NCBI RefSeq assembly: GCF_000499845.2
Contig: NC_023753.2
Coordinates: 20,316,918-20,380,917, forward strand
Length of the DNA stretch: 64,000 nt
From: Phaseolus vulgaris
Taxonomy: Eukaryota > Streptophyta > Magnoliopsida > Fabales > Fabaceae
Direction: 5' to 3'
The translations under genes and the position numbers were made by a program. The stretch's first letter is position 1. Each line of letters begins with the position of its first letter. Positions 56,993 to 64,000 of this stretch are shown here, in pieces. The notes under the pieces were generated by a model. It searched no databases, had not been told where the DNA came from, and was given only the letters and a program-made list of their open reading frames with translations.

Positions 56993-57121
56993 AATCACAT
57001 TGGCATTAGTGAATGAAGAGAAAGAAAATGATGATGGTGTTGGGTGTGACGGAAGTATTGCTTCTGCTTCTGCTTCTGCTCTGTTTGGGGTGTGTTCCTT
57101 CTTACTTACCTTGCGCTGCAC

Positions 57122-58120
57122 CAGACAGATAAATATCCATGCTGATTTTTATTTCATTTCTTGTTCTTTTTTCGCACTTATCTAAAATCTTAAATAGAAG
57201 AAAATAATTATATTAAAAAACATAATCAAAATCATATATACCAATATTTTTTTATTAAAACATAATAATAATATTTTTAAAATGTAAAATATAAAATTCT
57301 ATCTAAAGATATTATACTTTTATATCAAGTAGAGAAATAAAATTAAGCCAACTCATAACAATGTGTAAAATTAAAATATTTAGAAATTAATTTAAATTTA
57401 AATGATCTAAAATAGAAGAATAATTATCTCTTAAAAATATTGTAATGAATATTTAAACTGGCGCAATCATATTTAAAATAATAATAGCTTTTTTTTAAAA
57501 AAATGGGCTCCTTGAATTTGCAAGTCACAAACTCCTCCCAAGTCCAACAATTGATCCCTAGCGGTTTTTTGTGCACTTCCTTATTTTTAATGAAAATCTA
57601 ATTTATCTTTAGTGAAATTGATAAGTAATCCTAAATCTTTACACCTTTCATCTTTTTTCCTTTGGCACACCTCTTGGCACCTCCATTCTTGAGCAGTTGC
57701 ATCCGTGGTACATCCATTCATCTCCTTCCTCAATTATTGAGAAGTTGCACACCCCGAGAGATGTGTGGTTTGGTTTGGAGGCTTTTGTTGTGGTTTAGAG
57801 TGTTTTAAAGTACTTGTGTAGGCCTTGTCTTGCTACCTTGTCCATTAACAAGGGTTGTTCTAAATTTCTTGTATTTGTGTTTTTTTTGCTTTCAAGATTT
57901 GGTGAAATGGGAACACATGAATGGTTTTTTTTTTTTTTTTAAATCTAGAATGTATTTTATAAACCAAAAGCATTTTAGATTGTACAAACCAAAAGGTATT
58001 TTTTGGATTCAGAAATACCTTTCCATTTGTACAATCAAAATGTTATAAAAAAAAAGATAAAACAATTAGATTGGATTGTCTATAACTTTTTAATGTAAGA
58101 ATGATGTTTTAGACAAAGTT
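57122..58120. other. intergenic region upstream of the CFM3-like gene
   Basis: The first part is the promoter side of the CFM3-like gene. The rest is AT-rich with a T10+ run near 57927. No gene is supported. Confidence 0.45.
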
Positions 58121-60135
58121 ATGGCTAGGACGAGAGATGATTTATTGCAAGGTGATGGAAGGCCAAATACCTATGCCATCACTCAAATCATCACAAATCA
58201 CAATTATATTGGAGGTAATATCATGGAGGAATAGGAAAACTGACATAATGAGTAGGAAGGATTCTCTTTAGGACTTGAGGACCTATCTCTACTAGTTAAT
58301 TTTCCAGATCATGTTGTTGTAAGGCTATGAGAGGGGTGAGGTAAGAATGAAAAATTGTTTAGTTAAGTTGTAATAATTATTGTGATGTGGATATATAGTT
58401 ACTAAGATAAATGTATTTGTTAGGATCGTGGAGAATTGAAGTTGATATCCCATGGTCGAAAATTAGGCAAATTTGGGTTGCCTCATCCTCAACTTGAGCC
58501 TATTTTGTCCTTAACTCTTGATTGTTGCATTTGTTCAATATAAGTTTTGAGATGACATATAAAGATATGATTTTAGCCTTTCTGGAGAGGTAGTAGCGGG
58601 ACATTAACACCTTCCCCTTGGTGAAATAATGGCAACTCTCGATGATGTGTAATCTCTGCTACATATCCCCATTGTGGGCTAGTTTCCTACGTACCACCCC
58701 CAGGATTTCGTTGGAGCTTTAAGTGTTTTGGTGCAGTTGTGATCCGATCGGTCATCGGTAGTCGATGACGTCAGCAGTAGAGAACCACGTGGACCACTCG
58801 CAGGGTGACACGTGGACCAGGTGGCAGAGAGGTCAGGGAGACGATCGCCAAGAGCGGTGATCGGTGGTCAGTAACCAAGTGACCACCGACAGATCAGGCG
58901 GCAGAGAGGTCGGGGGACAGATCATCCAGAATGGTGATCGGTGGTCAGCAGCCAAGTGGCCACCAACAGACCAGTTCTCAGACTAACGCCTGAAGGCAGA
59001 ACGCGAGAAGCAAATAAACACTGATCAGTCATCGGGTGTATTGTCATCGGGGTCTCGTGTTACATGCAGTTAAACTGGGACTGAGGTTCCCAGCGAGAGC
59101 GTTACGCATGGATCTCGCATGAGCACACCTCAGGGAATCATGCACGAGAGTGGCCTGAGGGAACTAGTAAACCAGTCAGTGATTGGTGATTCCCTCAACC
59201 CATTACGTGCGTGACATCGTGAAGGGTAAGTTGTATACGCAGGGAGCGACGTCTGGTGAGTGTGCCTAGACCAGCCACACCCGACGTTCTCCTAAGAGTA
59301 TGCGACTTACCCAGATGAGAGAAATATCCTAAGTTACTCTGCAAGGGCGTAACTTAGGCACACAAAGAGAAGCGTTAGAGCCCTTCCAGTAAGTGACACG
59401 TTGTGAGTTGCAGGCCTCCACGTGTCACCATCTGAGAGGGGTGCGGTCCAGACAAAAGTGCACTCCGTACCATTAAGGGTACAAACAGGCGCAGCCTAGC
59501 GCAGAGACGCGCGGACACGCACAGACACCCACACTCTCTGATTCTGCAGGTACACTGTCTCTGAAAAGCATAACAGGGTTCTGACACATGCCAGAAAAGC
59601 ATAACAGAATTCTGTTATGCCTAGAAAATAGAGAGAGAGAGAGATAAAAAGAAGGAATCAGGGAGGGAAGGGGGATACGAAAAACAGAGAGCAAGAGTTT
59701 TTCACACACACTACTAGTTTTCTAATCTTTGGTGGTTCTGTGGACTAACTTGATCGTCGGAGTGCAAACGGCCGCTAGAGGCGCCGTCTGTGTGTTTTGC
59801 AGGTCACATTTGAAGACATCTGAGAGAAGGTTCTGAGGGTGACTCTGCAGAGAACGCAGTCGCGTAGACGGGACAGAGAGTGCTACGAAGCGATTCCTCC
59901 ACGTTCGAGTTGCCGACAGGATCAAGTTGCTTAGGGTTGACCAGGGTGATGAGACCTTAAAGATGAGGCAATTTCGGGGGGTACATGTACAACTTAGTTA
60001 GCTCAGAGATGTATGAGGAATGTTATGTATGACAAAGTTGGGAGTGTGTGAGCGCATACTTGTTGCATTTGTTACGCTATTCTCATTCAGGTATGAGTCA
60101 AACAACATTAATGTTTGTTAGGTTTATTGTCATAT
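58121..60135 (+). pseudogene. plant mobile domain (MAIN-like) pseudogene interrupted by a solo LTR
   Basis: The fragment opens with MARTRDDLLQGDG at 58121, typical of MAIN-like proteins. One frame near 58440-58520 reads SHGRKLGKFGLPHPQLEPIL. Another near 58610-58739 reads LPLGEIMATLDDV*SLLHIPIVG and DFVGALSVLVQL. After the solo LTR the same frame continues LRVDQGDETLKMRQFRG. These are signature segments of the transposase-derived plant mobile domain (PMD; Arabidopsis MAIN family). Stops and frameshifts are frequent, so it is dead. Such genes are often carried by MULE-type or gypsy-type elements, so this may be element cargo rather than a host gene. Confidence 0.65.
58740..59924 (+). repeat. 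solo LTR of a Tat-type retrotransposon inside the MAIN-like pseudogene
   Basis: This 1,185-bp segment starts TGATCCGATCGG and ends CGACAGGATCA. AGTTG at 58735-58739 and 59925-59929 is a perfect 5-bp target duplication, and the disrupted reading frame resumes exactly across it. Its U5 block (59743-59803) matches those of elements 1, 2 and Y. No internal element sequence remains, which indicates recombination between two LTRs. Confidence 0.82.
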
Positions 60136-61217
60136 GAATATATGAATAACTATTTACTTCAAATTACACAAGCATTTATTATTATTTTTATTTCATTCCT
60201 AGTTTTTATTTTACGTAAGTTATTTATAAATACTAACGGAAACATAGGCGCTCATGCGCCTGTGTGTTTGCATTTTTATATTTTTATCATTAACATTTCC
60301 AAAATCATATTATTACTACAACAATAAAGAAAAAAATGATTCAATATTTTATATTTATTAATAATTCTCAATTTAATGAAAGGAATAAATGAAAGGAAAT
60401 GAAAGAATGATTAATTTGATAAAGAGGAATAAAAAGCGAACCTGTCAAGAAGAGAGTGAGCACCGCTCCAAGCAATGACTTTAAAGGTCTGGTTGCAAAA
60501 GGTAGGACAAATAACAAGTTACCATTTCAAATACAAGTTACGAAGATCCAATCTTTCGTAATATTCGTTTCTCCATAATGCAACGAACCTCTTCCCTGCC
60601 TCGCGTCAGAAATCATAGACTCAAAATTCTATTGGTGAATTTGGAGAAGCTTCGATGCCACATTTGTGATGAGAAAAATAGGTGATCCGTGAAAAAGGAT
60701 GTAACTGGAGTGAAGAAGAGTAAGTTGTTTTGCTCCTCGTCCACATCTCCATCCAGATCGTCCATGTGAGGCATTCAAAGATGGTCGTCCACCAAATACT
60801 GTTGACGAAGATGACAATCACAGATTGAGTCATCGGTGAAGAAACCGTTGCTGTCATTCATTCATATTTTTTGTAAAGAAAGAATAAGAAACCAAATGAT
60901 AAGAAGAAATAACAACTATGATTTTTAAGAGAGATGAAGATATGAAAAAAAATAAAATTGTTCGTCGTACAAAACGTTTAATAAATTGCTCCACATTCAA
61001 AATTTAAAGTTGGTAACTACTTTTTACAAAATGATAGAATATTAGTTTTAAAAATAAAAAACAAAATTAGTTTCCAATTAATTATAAGAATAATTAGTTA
61101 TTTATTAAATATGTAAAAAAATAATGAAATGACTACAATGTCCAAGATAAAACAATAAAATAAATATTAATATAAAGGTGAAATTAATAAACACCAAAAG
61201 AGCAAAGAGGAATCTCC

Positions 61218-61221
<4 letters not shown>
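60136..61221. other. intergenic region without a supportable gene
   Basis: Short open frames on either strand (for example 60621-60857, minus) lack recognisable motifs. Positions 60200-60235 faintly resemble the interior of element X. Confidence 0.4.

Positions 61222-61254
<33 letters not shown>
61222..61254. repeat. (TA)n microsatellite
   Basis: About 16 uninterrupted TA units sit exactly at the left edge of the X-family copy. Confidence 0.9.
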
Positions 61255-61256
<2 letters not shown>

Positions 61257-64000
61257 CTATTTTTGTTTTAAGTTTTAGTTTTATTTTTATTCTTAGTATT
61301 TTTGTTTTAATTATTTTACGTAAGTTTTTTTTTTGTATATTTGTTTTTGAAATTTTTTCTTATTTTGAATTTTTTAAACTTGTTTTTACTTTTTTTTTCT
61401 TCTATTTTTAGTTAATTAATTTTGATTATACGCTTCTTGTTTTGTTTTTATTTTAAAAAATTATTTATTTTTATCTACTTTTTATATTTAACTTTGCTTG
61501 AGTTGTCTTATGATATTAAAAAGACAGATTTATATATATCAATTGCAGTTAAATTTAAAAATGGAGAAGACAACTCAGAAGAATAGAAGTTAGAAAAGAA
61601 TCTTCAACTAGTCTACCCCTCATATTGAGATAATTAAAGAAGAAAGTAACATGACTGAGGAAGGACAACCACCACCTAGAATATCACTTGTTTAATTTTG
61701 AAGTAGTTCATGAGTTCTAAGCCAATGCATGGATAGGAGGAGAAGAAACTCAAGAGATGAGATCAAGAGTATGAGGAAGATGGGTGCCCTTTGAAATTTA
61801 TTGTGAATAATTTTACTGCTACATAAGAACAAGCATCACAAGTTGGTGATGTTCTTATTCATCATTCACCAATCCATCACCCTAGTTCATCCTCATCCTC
61901 CAGGGAAGATAGGATATTGGAACAAATGCAGTAGATGCAATTGGAGCAAAGATCAACATGGAAGTATATATAAATGTAGGAGAGTGAAAATCATAGAGGG
62001 ATAATGAAATTAAAGCTAGATATATATAAAAATTTCCCTCAAGGGAAACCCAATCCCTATACGACTCGAGGTCAATTTAAAGCTTATGTAGCTTAACTTG
62101 GGGACATGTTATATTATTCAAGGGGGTAGAGCCAGCAAACGAAGCAGGACCATCTACAATTGTAGATGAAGACTTTAACACAAAGTTGTATGACTTCTTA
62201 GGAAGAGAGGATCGAGAAAAAATTTGGGTTTATTTTTCTAGTTTTCTTTTCTTTTCAGTTATTTTATTTTATTTATTTATTTATTTCAGTTTATTTTCTT
62301 ATTTTGTTGTTTTACTTGCTTATTTGCTTATTTTGTTTTAAATGGCTTCTATTGGCATTCTTGAATAATTTTTCTTGAATCAATTTCAGTTTTAATTTAT
62401 TTTTTTTAGTAGTTTTCTAGTTTTATTTTTCTTAAATAAATAAGAACTGCAATATTAATTTTGAATTGTGGAAAAAAAGACTTTATGTTTAAATATTAAA
62501 TAGTGAAATGAATTAGACACATGTTAGAAAATAAAATATGATTGATTCCCTATCCAAGTGTAGTTGAAATTGTGATACATGAAAATTTAACAGGATGATT
62601 GATTAGAACAGAGAATGACAAAACAACAATAAGGAAGGAGACTAGTTAAACTAAGTGAGTGTGTGAACCTTAAATAGTTTTGAGAGTTTTACTGGTGAAT
62701 TGACAATTGTGGTTGCTTAATTTTTATTTTTATGTTACACCATAAAAGAGCATGAAGATGATTGAGGCAATTGCATTAATTAGGAACCCAGGGCCAAATA
62801 GCCAACCTTTATCTTATTATAATTCAATTTTTTAATCTCATTTGAGCCAATAATTTTTGTTATTATTGCACTCTAAATCTTTAAATGATATAATTTCTTA
62901 TTCATTGGCATGTTTAAGGAAGGAGAACATATGTTCAATATATATAAAAGGGAATGGTTGGTTCTAAGTGCTGAAAGCTCAAATAGTTGGAAATAGGAAG
63001 AAGCTATTCCTATTGATGAAAAAAAGGGGAGAAATAAATGGTGATTAGATAACACATATGTACTATAATTGGATTGTAGGTATGTTCTTCTTCTTTAAAA
63101 TGTGCATTTTGTTATATGAAAAACCAATACTTTTTGGAAGCCCAACCTCCTTATAACCCTGTAAAAGACCTCAAGATTCATGTTTCTATTATGTTTGTGA
63201 TATGAAGATGAAATAAAAAGCAACCGTGGTTTGTTATGATTAAGTGAAAATAGAGAAAAACACTTACCATAGAGCATACAAGAAGAAATTTCTTGATGAA
63301 TTGTCATTTTATGGTTTTAATTTGATCCTGGAAGTTAATTATATCTATATTTTGCTATTTTTGAATTTGGAAGCAACATAAGTTTCTCATTTAATCTGTT
63401 GTTTAGTGAATTAAGTTTTTTTTTATATTTAAATTCAAATATGATTTAGTTATAGTTATATTCATTTACTTTGCTTGAGGTCTAACAAGATTCTAAGTTG
63501 GTGGAGTTGATAAGTGCTATATTTCGGAAATATTTCATATTAAAATACAGACACTTATGTATTGATAAAATAACTATAATATAACTCCTAATTTATGAAT
63601 TTAAACTTTTTTACATATTTTGTTATTATAATTTGATTAAGAATGATTTATTCCCAAAATTTTGTTGATTTCAGGATTTTAGGGAAGAATGGAGATAAAG
63701 GACAAAAGGAGAATAGACAAAGCTAAAAAGGGAAAGCTAGAATACTCTAGCACTCGCCGAAGCTCTCCCAAGCCAGAAGCTTCCAGAGGATCTCGCAAAG
63801 CGAGCCCAATCTTGCCCAGGTGAGATCATTCTAGTGACATTGGGCCTGTTTTCGTCCAACTCGCCTAGACGAGCTCAATCACGCCTAGGTGAGATGTCAC
63901 TTAGCCCAAGCCTAACTAGGTTAAATATGAGGTGTGAGGCGCAACCCTAGGTATTCAATGAGAAGAATAGAAGGTGTTAGAAACCCTTGAGGATGACGTC
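61255..64000 (+). mobile_element. element X2: second member of the X family, truncated by the window end
   Basis: The interior aligns with the reverse complement of element X (for example CTTGAGTTGTCTTATGATAT at 61498-61517, and the AGAAGACAACTCAGAAGAATAG stretch starting at 61565). It ends with GATTCTAAGTTGGTGGAGT before an LTR start TGATAAGTGC at 63508. No coding region is visible. The 5' LTR and primer site are missing on the left, where a TA repeat begins. Confidence 0.65.
63508..64000 (+). repeat. partial 3' LTR of element X2
   Basis: The first about 110 bp match the LTR start of element X (TTTCATATTAAAATA.AGACA). The following part (63757-63895) holds diverged CTCGCC..GGCGAG-type motifs not present in X. 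It runs past the window end. Confidence 0.6.

Noticed and set aside
56993..57121. 43-residue N-terminal extension of the CFM3-like protein
   Set aside because: It is acidic and Glu/Ala-rich and would spoil a normal transit peptide. The Met at 56992 fits organelle targeting better. Not excluded without transcript data.
60621..60857. 78-codon minus-strand frame near the right end
   Set aside because: No recognisable motif, overlapping alternative frames, and no splice-linked neighbours.

Overview
The window is nuclear DNA from a flowering plant. It has split genes with GT-AG introns, a TATA box in AT-rich flanks, and dense nested LTR retrotransposons. The element families and the CTCGC/GCGAG-rich repeat motifs suggest a phaseoloid legume (Phaseolus/Vigna type). 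That placement is inference from style, not a database match.

Layout. Positions 1-179 are the end of a CACTA-type DNA transposon. Positions 1163-6109 (+) hold a nine-exon gene for a P-loop/zeta-toxin-fold kinase of the plant calmodulin-dependent NAD kinase (NADKc) type. A paralogue with the same nine exons and the same intron phases lies at 43436-47661 (+). Almost all of the 37 kb between them is transposon. Positions 7850-17170 are a decayed Tat-clade Ty3/Gypsy element (Y) interrupted by a non-coding LTR element with a tRNA-Asp primer site (X, 10544-15060). Positions 17465-41931 are a second Tat element (element 1, +). It is split by a 12.2-kb copy of the same family in the opposite orientation (element 2, -, 24554-36782) with a perfect 5-bp target duplication (CTTTC). 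Each copy carries gag-pol, then a spliced antisense ORF, then a polypurine tract and LTR. gag-pol is broken in both copies. The antisense ORF is uninterrupted in element 2.

Positions 48207-56992 (-) hold a nine-exon gene for a three-CRM-domain organellar intron-splicing factor (CFM3-like), convergent with the second NADKc gene. Its third intron contains a young 2.0-kb LTR element (Z) with gag only and a tRNA-Tyr primer site. Positions 58121-60135 are a broken plant-mobile-domain (MAIN-like) gene split by a 1.2-kb solo LTR with an AGTTG target duplication. The right end (61255-64000) is a second member of family X, running off the window.

How it fits together: three host genes (an NADKc tandem pair and CFM3) sit around a transposon-expanded interval. 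Nesting order and LTR divergence agree: Y is oldest, then X inside Y; element 1 (LTRs about 3% apart) is older than element 2 (about 1.5%) inside it; Z is about 1% apart. I found no CRISPR array, rRNA or tRNA gene, and no clearly novel biological system. The most unusual items are the head-to-head same-family nest, the intact antisense ORF, an internal PPT-like motif in the LTR, and a U5 block shared by three LTR families.
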